The position numbers and the translations under genes were made by a program. 64,000 nucleotides of DNA, taken from positions 2,192,501 through 2,256,500 of the forward strand of contig NZ_CP018171.1 in NCBI RefSeq assembly GCF_001889605.1, given 5' to 3'. Shown in pieces: positions 53,966-62,621 of the stretch. The stretch is from Aquibium oceanicum. Lineage in GTDB: Bacteria; Pseudomonadota; Alphaproteobacteria; Rhizobiales; Rhizobiaceae. The notes beneath the pieces are model-generated. The model was given only the letters and a program-made list of their open reading frames with translations. It was not told where the DNA came from and did not search any database. Within the stretch, counting starts at the first letter, position 1, and each line of letters starts with the position of its first letter.

Positions 53966-55518
53966 CCCACGTCATCTATATACCCGGCGATTCCGGCGCA
54001 CTGGCGCTTGGCGCGGACAAGGTCGCAAAGGCGATAGCGGCGGAGCTTCAGGGTCGCGGCATGGAAGCGACGATCGTGCGCAACGGATCGCGCGGCGCCT
54101 ATTTCCTCGAGCCGATGGTCGAGGTCGAGACCGGCGCGGGCCGCATCGCCTACGGACCGATCCGGCCAGGCGACGTGGCATCGCTGTTCGATGCGGATTT
54201 CCTGTCTGGCGGAGCGCACCCGAAACTGCTCGGCCGGCCCGACGAACTTCCGTTCCTGACCCGCCAGACGCGGCTCACCTTCGCCCGCTGCGGCATCACC
54301 GATCCGCTCTCGCTGGCGGACTACGAGGCCAACGGAGGTCTCGCCGGTCTCAGGAAAGCGCTGGCGGTGTCGCCCCTGGAGGTGGTGAAGATCGTCACGG
54401 AATCCGGCCTGCGCGGCCGCGGCGGAGCGGGCTTCCCGACCGGCATCAAGTGGCAGACCGTCCACGACGCCAAGGCCGCCAACAAGTACATCGTCTGCAA
54501 CGCCGACGAGGGCGATTCGGGCACCTTCGCCGACCGCATGATCATTGAGGGTGATCCCTTCGTGCTGATCGAGGGCATGGCGATTGCCGGCATCGCGGTC
54601 GGCGCGACCAAGGGCTACGTCTACATCCGCTCCGAATATCCCCATGCCATTAAGGTGATGCGCCGCGCCATCGAGATCGCGCGCGAGGCCGGGATGCTGG
54701 GTTGGAACGTGCTCGGCTCGCCGAATATGTTCGACATGGAAGTGCGCGTCGGCGCCGGCGCGTATGTCTGCGGCGAGGAGACCTCGCTCCTGAATTCGCT
54801 GGAAGGCAAGCGCGGCGTCGTGCGCGCCAAGCCGCCGCTGCCTGCGTTGCAGGGGTTGTTCGGCAAGCCGACGGTCGTCAACAACGTCATTTCGCTCGCT
54901 TCCGTCCCGGTCATCCTCGACAAGGGTGCCGCATTCTACAAGGATTTCGGCCTCGGCCGCTCGCGCGGCACGATCCCGATCCAGATAGCCGGCAACGTCA
55001 GGAACGGCGGTCTCTTCGAGGCGGCCTTCGGCATGACGCTCGGCGAGATCGTCAACGACATTGGCGGCGGCACTGCGTCCGGCCGGCCGGTTAAGGCCGT
55101 TCAGGTCGGTGGCCCGCTCGGCGCGTATTTCCCGCCTTCGATGTTCGACACGCCGTTCGACTACGAGGCGTTCGCCGCCAGGGACGGCCTGATCGGCCAC
55201 GCTGGCATCACCGTCTTCGACGACACCGCCGACATGCTTAAGCAGGCGCGCTTCGCGATGGAGTTCTGCGCCATCGAAAGCTGCGGCAAGTGCACGCCCT
55301 GCCGCGTCGGCTCGATCCGCGGCGTCGAGACCATCGACAAGATCGCCTCCGGCGTTCAGCCGGAGAAGAACCTCGCGCTCGTCACGGACCTCTGCAACAC
55401 GATGAAGTTCGGCTCTCTGTGCGCGCTGGGCGGGTTCACGCCCTATCCGGTCATGAGCGCGATCAACCATTTTCCGGAAGACTTCGCGCCGCGTCCGATG
55501 GCGGAGGCGGCGGAGTGA
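53962..55518 (+). CDS. fdsB: NAD-dependent formate dehydrogenase, beta subunit
   Basis: A 518-residue NuoF-like subunit that reduces NAD+. FMN/NADH site: GRGGAGFPTGIKW and NADEGDSGTFADR; [4Fe-4S] ligands in ESCGKCTPCRVG plus a later Cys; an N-terminal thioredoxin-like NuoE-type domain. GTG at 53962 overlaps the fdsG stop (GTGA), coupling translation. Followed by a small gene that overlaps in the same way. Confidence 0.95.
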   Translation: MTHVIYIPGDSGALALGADKVAKAIAAELQGRGMEATIVRNGSRGAYFLEPMVEVETGAGRIAYGPIRPGDVASLFDADFLSGGAHPKLLGRPDELPFLTRQTRLTFARCGITDPLSLADYEANGGLAGLRKALAVSPLEVVKIVTESGLRGRGGAGFPTGIKWQTVHDAKAANKYIVCNADEGDSGTFADRMIIEGDPFVLIEGMAIAGIAVGATKGYVYIRSEYPHAIKVMRRAIEIAREAGMLGWNVLGSPNMFDMEVRVGAGAYVCGEETSLLNSLEGKRGVVRAKPPLPALQGLFGKPTVVNNVISLASVPVILDKGAAFYKDFGLGRSRGTIPIQIAGNVRNGGLFEAAFGMTLGEIVNDIGGGTASGRPVKAVQVGGPLGAYFPPSMFDTPFDYEAFAARDGLIGHAGITVFDDTADMLKQARFAMEFCAIESCGKCTPCRVGSIRGVETIDKIASGVQPEKNLALVTDLCNTMKFGSLCALGGFTPYPVMSAINHFPEDFAPRPMAEAAE

Positions 55519-55727
55519 CTGAGAAGGTCAAGGGTCCGGCGTCCTACTTCCCCTCGATCGAGAAGACCTACGGGCAGCCGATCGAGCACTGGACCACGCT
55601 GATCCGGACGAAGTCCGGCATGAAGCACATGGAGATCGTGAACTGGCTGAAAGCCGAACACGGTCTCGGACACGGCCACGCCAACGCGCTCGTCGCGCAT
55701 ACGCTGGCAAGCAAGCAGGATGGCTAG
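55515..55727 (+). CDS. DUF4287-type small protein in the formate dehydrogenase operon
   Basis: A 70-residue protein resembling the DUF4287 family (SYFPSIEKTYGQPIEHW, MEIVNWLKAEHGLGHGHANA). GTG at 55515 overlaps the fdsB stop (GTGA), and its end overlaps an in-frame alternative start of fdsA, so it is embedded in the coupled operon. Related proteins are mostly stand-alone and uncharacterised. Its position suggests a role in enzyme assembly or regulation, but nothing in the sequence proves it. Confidence 0.82.
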   Translation: MTEKVKGPASYFPSIEKTYGQPIEHWTTLIRTKSGMKHMEIVNWLKAEHGLGHGHANALVAHTLASKQDG

Positions 55728-55737
55728 GAGCATTCCC

Positions 55738-58623
55738 ATGGGCCTGATCCACGAAATCGACTACGGCACCCCGGCCTCCGGATCGGAAAAGCAGGTGACG
55801 CTGACCGTCGACGGCTTCACCGTCACGGTCCCGGAAGGCACCTCGATCATGCGTGCCTCCATGGAGGCGGGCATCGCCATTCCGAAGCTCTGCGCCACCG
55901 ATATGGTCGACGCCTTCGGCTCGTGCCGGCTCTGTCTTGTAGAGGTCGAGGGACGCAACGGTACGCCGTCCTCCTGCACCACGCCGGTGGCGTCCGGCAT
56001 GGTCGTCCACACCCAGACCGGCCGCCTGAAGGACATCCGGCGCGGCGTGATGGAACTCTACATTTCCGATCATCCGCTCGATTGTCTCACCTGCGCGGCC
56101 AATGGCGACTGCGAGCTGCAGGACATGGCGGGCGCCGTCGGCCTGCGCGACGTGCGCTACGGCTACGAGGGCGACAACCACGTCTTCGCCAGGAGCCGGG
56201 CGGACGGCGAGGAAAACGACCGCTGGATGCCGAAGGACGAATCCAACCCGTACTTCACCTATGACCCGTCGAAATGCATCGTCTGCTCGCGCTGCGTGCG
56301 CGCCTGCGAGGAAGTGCAGGGCACCTTCGCGCTGACCATCGAGGGCAGGGGCTTCGAAAGCCGCGTCTCGGCCGGCATGCACGAGGCCTTCCTCGATTCC
56401 GAGTGCGTCTCGTGCGGCGCCTGCGTGCAGGCCTGCCCGACCGCGACGCTGACCGAAAAGAGCGTCATCGAGATCGGCCAGCCGGAACATTCGGTCGTCA
56501 CCACCTGCGCCTATTGCGGCGTCGGCTGCTCGTTCAAGGCGGAGATGCGCGGCGAGGAAGTCGTGCGCATGGTGCCGTGGAAGGACGGCAAGGCCAATCG
56601 CGGCCACTCCTGCGTCAAGGGCCGCTTCGCCTGGGGCTATACGACCCACAAGGACCGCATCCTCAATCCCATGGTGCGCGAGAAGATCACCGATCCCTGG
56701 CGCGAGGTCACCTGGGAGGAGGCTTTCGCCCATATCGCGAGCGAATTCCGCCGCATCCAGTACCAATATGGTCGCGCTTCCATCGGCGGCATAACCTCCT
56801 CGCGCTGCACCAACGAGGAGACCTATCTCGTCCAGAAGCTGATCCGCCAGGGCTTCCGCAACAACAACGTCGACACCTGCGCCCGCGTCTGCCATTCGCC
56901 CACCGGCTACGGCCTCGGCCAGACCTACGGCACCTCGGCAGGGACGCAGGACTTCGATTCCGTCGAGCAGTCGGACGTCATCATGGTGATCGGCGCCAAC
57001 CCGTCGGCGGCCCATCCGGTCTTCGCCTCGCGCATGAAGAAGCGCATCCGCCAGGGCGCGAAGCTGATCGTCCTCGATCCGCGCGAGACGGAGACCGTCA
57101 ACTCCGTCCACGCGAAGGCGGACTATCACTTGCCGCTGCGGCCGGGCACCAACGTCGCGGTGGTGACGTCGCTCGCCCATGTCATCGTTACCGAAGGCCT
57201 CTTCGACGAGACCTTCGTCCGCGAACGTTGCGACTGGTCGGAGTTCGAGGACTGGGCGGCGTTTGTCGCCGAGGAACGGAATTCGCCGGAGGTCGTGGGC
57301 AAGCTGGCCGGCGTCGATCCGGAAGTGATCCGAGGTGCTGCGCGCCTCTACGCCACCGGCGGCAACGGCGCGATCTACTATGGCCTCGGGGTCACCGAGC
57401 ACAGCCAGGGCTCCACGACCGTCATGGCGATCGCCAACCTCGCCATGGCGACCGGCAATCTCGGCCGGCGCGGTGTCGGCGTAAATCCCCTGCGCGGCCA
57501 GAACAATGTCCAGGGCGCCTGCGACATGGGCTCGTTCCCGCATGAATTGCCGGGCTATCGCCACATATCGGGCGAAGCGGTTCGCGATGTCTACGAGAGC
57601 CTCTGGGGCGTCAAGCTCGACGACGAGCCCGGCCTTCGCATCCCCAACATGCTGGATGCGGCCGTCGAAGGTTCGTTCAAGGGCATCTACGTCCAGGGCG
57701 AGGACATCCTCCAGTCCGATCCCGACACCAAACACGTGGCCGCGGGCCTCGCCGCGATGGAATGCGTGGTCGTGCACGACCTCTTCCTGAACGAGACCGC
57801 GAACTACGCCCACGTCTTCCTTCCGGGTTCGACCTTCTTGGAGAAGGACGGCACCTTCACCAATGCCGAGCGCCGCATCAACCGCGTGCGCAAGGTGATG
57901 GCGCCCAAGAACGGCCTGGCCGACTGGGAGGTGACGCAGCGCCTCGCGCAGGCGATGGGCCTGACCTGGGCCTACGCGCATCCGAGCGAGATCATGGCCG
58001 AGATCGCGCAGACCACGCCGGCCTTCGCCAGCGTCTCCTACGAACTCCTGGAGGAGAAGGGGTCCGTCCAGTGGCCCTGCAACGAAAAGGCGCCGGACGG
58101 CACGCCGATCATGCATGTCTACGGCTTCGTGCGCGGCAAGGGCAAGTTCATCCGCACCGAATATGTCGCGACCGACGAGAAGACGGGGCCGCGCTTCCCG
58201 CTGCTGCTCACCACCGGCCGCATCCTGTCGCAGTACAATGTCGGCGCGCAGACCAGGCGCACCGACAACGTCGTGTGGCACGGCGAGGACCGGCTGGAGA
58301 TCAATCCGCACGATGCCGAACAGCGCGGCGTGCGTGACGGCGACTGGGTGCGGCTGGCGAGCCGTGCCGGCGAGACGACGCTCAGGGCGCTCATCACGGA
58401 CCGCGTCGCGGCCGGCGTCGTCTATACGACCTTCCATCATCCCGACACGCAGGCCAACGTCATCACCACCGACTTCTCCGACTGGGCGACCAATTGTCCG
58501 GAGTACAAGGTGACGGCCGTGCAGGTCGCGCCGTCGAACGGCCCGAGCGACTGGCAGCGCGAATACGAGGAGCAGGCCCGCATGAGCCGCCGCATCGAAG
58601 GCCGCTTGGAAGCCGCGGAGTAG
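55738..58623 (+). CDS. fdsA: NAD-dependent formate dehydrogenase, molybdenum catalytic subunit
   Basis: A 961-residue bis-MGD enzyme subunit that oxidises formate to CO2. N-terminal iron-sulfur clusters: [2Fe-2S] (GSCRLCLVEVEG), His-Cys3 cluster (HPLDCLTCAANGDCELQ), two ferredoxin clusters (CIVCSRCVRAC, CVSCGACVQACPTATL) and CAYCGVGCSFK. Mo ligand Cys in VDTCARVCHSPTG. AGGAG precedes ATG 55738. Oxygen-tolerant soluble FDH of the Rhodobacter/Cupriavidus type. Confidence 0.96.
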   Translation: MGLIHEIDYGTPASGSEKQVTLTVDGFTVTVPEGTSIMRASMEAGIAIPKLCATDMVDAFGSCRLCLVEVEGRNGTPSSCTTPVASGMVVHTQTGRLKDIRRGVMELYISDHPLDCLTCAANGDCELQDMAGAVGLRDVRYGYEGDNHVFARSRADGEENDRWMPKDESNPYFTYDPSKCIVCSRCVRACEEVQGTFALTIEGRGFESRVSAGMHEAFLDSECVSCGACVQACPTATLTEKSVIEIGQPEHSVVTTCAYCGVGCSFKAEMRGEEVVRMVPWKDGKANRGHSCVKGRFAWGYTTHKDRILNPMVREKITDPWREVTWEEAFAHIASEFRRIQYQYGRASIGGITSSRCTNEETYLVQKLIRQGFRNNNVDTCARVCHSPTGYGLGQTYGTSAGTQDFDSVEQSDVIMVIGANPSAAHPVFASRMKKRIRQGAKLIVLDPRETETVNSVHAKADYHLPLRPGTNVAVVTSLAHVIVTEGLFDETFVRERCDWSEFEDWAAFVAEERNSPEVVGKLAGVDPEVIRGAARLYATGGNGAIYYGLGVTEHSQGSTTVMAIANLAMATGNLGRRGVGVNPLRGQNNVQGACDMGSFPHELPGYRHISGEAVRDVYESLWGVKLDDEPGLRIPNMLDAAVEGSFKGIYVQGEDILQSDPDTKHVAAGLAAMECVVVHDLFLNETANYAHVFLPGSTFLEKDGTFTNAERRINRVRKVMAPKNGLADWEVTQRLAQAMGLTWAYAHPSEIMAEIAQTTPAFASVSYELLEEKGSVQWPCNEKAPDGTPIMHVYGFVRGKGKFIRTEYVATDEKTGPRFPLLLTTGRILSQYNVGAQTRRTDNVVWHGEDRLEINPHDAEQRGVRDGDWVRLASRAGETTLRALITDRVAAGVVYTTFHHPDTQANVITTDFSDWATNCPEYKVTAVQVAPSNGPSDWQREYEEQARMSRRIEGRLEAAE

Positions 58624-58630
58624 AGCACCC

Positions 58631-59452
58631 TTGAGAGAGCCGCTCACCTCCACCACGCGCCTCGCCAGACGGGCCGCCGGCATGCGTGCATCGGCGCGCA
58701 TGCTGCCGGAGGAGACGCCCGTCGCGCTTTCCTACGCCGGGACCACGCATGCGGTGATGATGGCCTCGCCGGCCGATCTGGAGGATTTCGCGGTCGGCTT
58801 CTCGCTGACCGAGGGCGTGGTCGCGTCTCCCGGCGAGATCGAGGCAATCGGGATCGAGCAGGCCGGGGAGGGCATCGATATCCAGATCCGCCTGATCGAG
58901 GACGCCAGCACGCGCTTCCAGGCTAGGCGCCGGCGGCTGGCCGGCCCGGTCGGCTGCGGGCTTTGCGGCATCGAATCGATCGAGGAGGCCGTGCGTGCGG
59001 TGGCAGACCTGAACGGCACAAGCGCTTCCTTCTCGTCGTCGGACATTGTCCAGGCCGTCCGGCTACTCTCGAAGGCTCAGCCAATGCACGCCGAGACCGG
59101 AGCCGTCCACGCGGCCGGTTTCTATGTCCCCGGCAAGGGCATCGTCGCTGCGCGCGAGGACGTCGGCCGCCATAACGCGCTCGACAAACTGGCGGGCGCT
59201 CTCGCGCGGGCCGGCACCGACTGCGCACAAGGCGCGGTGGTGATCACCTCGCGCGTCTCGGTCGAGATGGTTCAGAAAGCCGCGGCGATGGGATCGGCCG
59301 CGATCTTCGCGGTATCCGCCCCCACTGCGCTCGCGGTGCGCACGGCTGAGCAAGCGGGCATCATGCTGGTCGCGCTGGTCCGCGGCGACGAGTTCGACGT
59401 GTTCACCCACCCCGAACGGCTCACCGGTGGAGAGGCCCAGAATGTCGCATGA
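58631..59452 (+). CDS. fdhD: Formate dehydrogenase sulfurtransferase FdhD (FdsC)
   Basis: A 273-residue FdhD/FdsC that transfers sulfur to the bis-MGD cofactor to activate FdsA. Conserved Cys pair in VGCGLCGIESI; DVGRHNALDKL and ITSRVSVEMVQKAA are typical. The likely start is a TTG at 58631, 7 bp after fdsA; no ATG lies nearby upstream. The end overlaps fdsD. Confidence 0.93.
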   Translation: MREPLTSTTRLARRAAGMRASARMLPEETPVALSYAGTTHAVMMASPADLEDFAVGFSLTEGVVASPGEIEAIGIEQAGEGIDIQIRLIEDASTRFQARRRRLAGPVGCGLCGIESIEEAVRAVADLNGTSASFSSSDIVQAVRLLSKAQPMHAETGAVHAAGFYVPGKGIVAAREDVGRHNALDKLAGALARAGTDCAQGAVVITSRVSVEMVQKAAAMGSAAIFAVSAPTALAVRTAEQAGIMLVALVRGDEFDVFTHPERLTGGEAQNVA

Positions 59453-59675
59453 CAAGACCGCGCGCATGGCGAACCAGATCGCCGGCTTCTTTGCATCCAA
59501 GCCGCACGAGGAAGCCGTCGCGGGCGTTGCCGAGCACATCAACAAGTTCTGGGAGCCCCGCATGCGCGCCCGTCTGTTCTCCATCTTCAGGAGCGAACCG
59601 GAAGCGCTGCACGACCTCGTCCGCGCGGCGATGCCATCCATCCGGCCCGTGCCGGCGGAAGGCGTCAGCGGCTAG
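59442..59675 (+). CDS. fdsD: NAD-dependent formate dehydrogenase, delta subunit
   Basis: A 77-residue FdsD: KTARMANQIAGFFASKPHEE and HINKFWEPRMRARLF are typical. A small accessory subunit needed for a stable active FDH. ATG at 59442 overlaps the fdhD stop. Last gene of the operon. Confidence 0.92.
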   Translation: MSHDKTARMANQIAGFFASKPHEEAVAGVAEHINKFWEPRMRARLFSIFRSEPEALHDLVRAAMPSIRPVPAEGVSG

Positions 59676-59728
59676 AAGTCAGCAGCAAGCGGCGCGATGC
59701 CGGTCGGTTGTCGGGTCCGGTCGAATGA

Positions 59729-59804
<76 letters not shown>

Positions 59805-60016
59805 CAAGCGCGCGATTTAAGCGGTTTGACGCCCGCGTGCAAGTCTGTCCCACACGATTGCGGCGTACCTTTAATAGGTTCCGCAGCGGTAGCGCGACCC
59901 TTGAGGCAGCGCCCGAAAACAAGTTCGCCGCGCGCCGCCAATGCGCTTGACACACAGGGTCGAAGCGCCTAATTCACCGCCCACGACGACGGGCGCGCAA
60001 GCCCCAATGTCGGTGC

Positions 60017-60093
60017 GCGGGTGTAGCTCAGTCGGTTAGAGTGCCGGCCTGTCACGCCGGAGGTCGCGGGTTCGAGCCCCGTCACTCGCGCCA
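60017..60093 (+). tRNA. tRNA-Asp (GUC)
   Basis: A 77-nt cloverleaf: acceptor GCGGGTG/CACTCGC, D arm TAGCTCAGTCGG, anticodon arm CCGGC-CTGTCAC-GCCGG (anticodon GTC), T arm GGTTCGAGCCC, discriminator G typical of Asp, encoded CCA. Confidence 0.95.
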
Positions 60094-60474
60094 TTTCTTT
60101 TCACAGCATCGCGGTGCTTTCTCGCCCATATGTCCCGTTCGCTGCCACCAGGCTTCTCCAGCCTCCGCCGATACGCGGCCGGGGTATAGAAGGCGCCGCC
60201 GGGCATGGGTGCGAGGGTACTCTTCCGGGTTCAGCATGCTGCCTTCGCGGCTTCAAACCGCACCGGGCCGTCGCGGGACGGAGGCCGAACTGGGCCTGGC
60301 TTTCTTTCCGTCTTGCTAGAATGTCACATTTTCCTTCCCTGCGGACTCATCCACGCGTGACAGTGGACCTGAGCGGCGAATCCCGAGTATAAAATCGCGC
60401 AGAGGGGACGGCCAAACTCCGGGAGTAGTGAACTGTTTCGAACAACCGATGCCGGTTCGCTGGACCTTGAGGCG
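60094..60474. other. Intergenic region upstream of the light-sensing operon
   Basis: About 380 bp without a supported gene. It contains a weak -35/-10 pair for the kinase operon (TGGACC at 60364-60369, TATAAA at 60388-60393, 18-bp spacer). Nothing else recognised. Confidence 0.45.
60364..60393 (+). promoter_or_regulatory. Candidate promoter of the HWE kinase-phytochrome operon
   Basis: TGGACC, 18-bp spacer and TATAAA, about 80 bp before the kinase start. The -10 is good and the -35 moderate. Confidence 0.35.
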
Positions 60475-61923
60475 ATGTTCAAGGCTTCCCCGAACGCGTA
60501 CGTCATTTTCGACGAAGCCCTGAACATCGTTACCTGCAACGACGCCTATCTCTCGGCCGTGGGCCGCGGGAGCAGCGAGGAGATCGTCGGGCGTTACCTG
60601 TTCGACGCCTTCCCCAGCCCCACCGAGAGCGCGAGTTACAATCTCCTGCGCCGGTCGCTGGACAAGGTGTTGACGACGCACGAGCGCGACCACATCGCCG
60701 TCATCCCCTACGACACCTCCCAGCCCGGCGATCGACCGAACATGCGCTATTGGAGCGCCACGCACACGCCCGTCTTCGACGCGAGCGGCGTGTTCCGCTA
60801 CATCCTCCAGCACACCGTCGACATCACCGAGTTGCAGAGGCTGCGCGAGCGCGGCGCGCGCGAACTGGTCGCGGAAGCGGGCGTGTTGCAGCGGGCCCGC
60901 GAGGTGCAGGCCGCCAACCAGGCGATCAGCGCCGAAAGCAAGCTGCTGCGCGACATGTTCAAGCAGGCGCCCGGCTTCATCGGCATCCTGGCGGGGCCGG
61001 GGCACCACTTCATCCTGGCGAACGACGCCTACGAGCGGCTCGTGGGTGGCCGCAGTCTGGTCGGGCTCACCGTCGCGGAGGCCCTTCCAGAGGTGGTGGA
61101 CCAGGGGTTCATCGATCTCCTGGACGAAGTCTACCGCACCGGCGAGCCCTATGTTGGCACCAACATGCCCGTCTCGCTGCGGCAGCAGGACGGCGATGAG
61201 CCGGAGAAGCGCTACATCGACTTCGTCTATCAGCCGATCTTCACCGACGACGACCAGGTGAGCGGCATCTTCGTGCAGGGACATGACGTCAGCGACAAGG
61301 TGGAGGCCGAGCGCCTGCAGACGCTGCGCCGCAGGGAACTCGGCCATCGGCTGAAGAACCAGCTCGCTATGGTCCAGGCCATCGTGAACCAGACGCTTCG
61401 CTCCTCGACGGATCTGATGGCGGCGGGCAAGACGGTGTCGGAGCGGCTCCTGGCTCTGGCGGGGGCGCACGAGAGCCTGATTTCGGGGTCGAGCGGCAAG
61501 ACGACGGTGGGCGAAATCGTCAGGAAGACCATGGAGGTCCATGACGATCAGCGCATGCCGCGCATCCGGGCGGAGGGGCCGCACATGCAGATCGCCTCGC
61601 GTCCCGCCCTGTCCCTGTCGCTCATCCTTCACGAGCTTTCCACCAACGCCACCAAGTACGGCGCGCTGTCGGGGGAAGGAGGCAGCGTCAGCCTGACATG
61701 GGGGAGGGAAACGGATGGCGATACGTTGCTTTTCACCATGACCTGGCGCGAGGAAGGCGGTCCGCCGGTATCGCCGCCCGGCAAGAACGGCGCGGGGACG
61801 CGGCTGATCAAGGCGGGCCTGGCCGGCACCGTGGATTCGAAAGTCGAGATTGAGTTCGAGCCGGGTGGGGTCGTGTGCCGGGTCACGGCCGAACTGGATA
61901 GCTTCGGGCGCGAGGAAGCGTGA
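60475..61923 (+). CDS. PAS-PAS HWE-family sensor histidine kinase
   Basis: A 482-residue soluble kinase. Two PAS domains (about 1-125, FKASPNAYVIFDEALNIVTC; about 155-285, FKQAPGFIGILAGPGHHFIL), then an HWE kinase core: phospho-acceptor His in RELGHRLKNQLAMVQAIVNQ and ATP-binding HELSTNATKYGALS with GAGTRLIKAGL. No membrane spans. ATG at 60475 may omit a few residues. Followed by haem oxygenase and phytochrome genes, so it probably acts in the same light response, via an unseen response regulator. Confidence 0.92.
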   Translation: MFKASPNAYVIFDEALNIVTCNDAYLSAVGRGSSEEIVGRYLFDAFPSPTESASYNLLRRSLDKVLTTHERDHIAVIPYDTSQPGDRPNMRYWSATHTPVFDASGVFRYILQHTVDITELQRLRERGARELVAEAGVLQRAREVQAANQAISAESKLLRDMFKQAPGFIGILAGPGHHFILANDAYERLVGGRSLVGLTVAEALPEVVDQGFIDLLDEVYRTGEPYVGTNMPVSLRQQDGDEPEKRYIDFVYQPIFTDDDQVSGIFVQGHDVSDKVEAERLQTLRRRELGHRLKNQLAMVQAIVNQTLRSSTDLMAAGKTVSERLLALAGAHESLISGSSGKTTVGEIVRKTMEVHDDQRMPRIRAEGPHMQIASRPALSLSLILHELSTNATKYGALSGEGGSVSLTWGRETDGDTLLFTMTWREEGGPPVSPPGKNGAGTRLIKAGLAGTVDSKVEIEFEPGGVVCRVTAELDSFGREEA

Positions 61924-61988
61924 CGCTCGGGCACCGTGTGAACCTTCGATCGCCTTGTGCGTTTGTTTGCGCTCGCTCGGTTCGGGGA

Positions 61989-62621
61989 ATGCCGAAGATC
62001 CGGGCGGACGGTAGGGCGAAACTGAAAGAACAAGAGGACGTCTTGGCGCTACCGCTGCCACTCATGGAACGGCTTCGTAAGGAGACCGCAAGCCGGCACG
62101 TGCGCCTGGAACGGGACATGGGCCTTACCCCGTACACGGTAACGCGCACCAAAATCGTTCGCCTGCTCGGCCGGTTTCACCGCTTCTATCAGGCCTGGGA
62201 GCCGTGGATGGAGGCATCGCCCGTGGAGCGCGACTTCTTCGAGCCTCGGCGCAAGCTGCATCTGGTCGAGCGCGACCTCGCAGCCATGGGCCTGGCCCCG
62301 CTACGATCAGATGGTGCCGACGAGATCATGCTCGGAGAACCGTCGCTGGAGAGCGCCTTCGGTTCGCTCTATGTGGTCGAAGGTTCGACGCTGGGCGGTC
62401 AGGTCATCAATCGCTGGCTGGAGCATAGCCCGTGGGTCCCCGATCGGGGGCTTTCGTATTTCACCAGCTACGGCCGCGACGTCGGCAGGATGTGGCGTGG
62501 TTTCCAGGCCACCATCAGCGACCGCGTGCCTGTGTCGGCTCATGACGGGGTCGTCGCGGGCGCGGTGGCGACCTTCGACCAGATGTATCTTTGTCTTTGC
62601 GGAAACGAGGAGATGGCTTGA
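61989..62621 (+). CDS. Biliverdin-producing haem oxygenase (BphO type)
   Basis: About 210 residues from ATG 61989 (185 if ATG 62064 is used; TTG 62043 also has a ribosome site). Haem-oxygenase fold: LRKETASRHVRLERDM (proximal His), SLYVVEGSTLGGQVINRWL (distal glycine helix). Cleaves haem to biliverdin IXa, the chromophore of the adjacent phytochrome. The stop overlaps the phytochrome TTG by four bases. Confidence 0.9.
   Translation: MPKIRADGRAKLKEQEDVLALPLPLMERLRKETASRHVRLERDMGLTPYTVTRTKIVRLLGRFHRFYQAWEPWMEASPVERDFFEPRRKLHLVERDLAAMGLAPLRSDGADEIMLGEPSLESAFGSLYVVEGSTLGGQVINRWLEHSPWVPDRGLSYFTSYGRDVGRMWRGFQATISDRVPVSAHDGVVAGAVATFDQMYLCLCGNEEMA

Noticed and set aside
55528-58701. A 1057-codon open frame on the minus strand opposite fdsA
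   Set aside because: It is the antisense shadow of fdsA, caused by GC-rich third positions; its product is His/Arg/Ala/Asp-rich without any family features.
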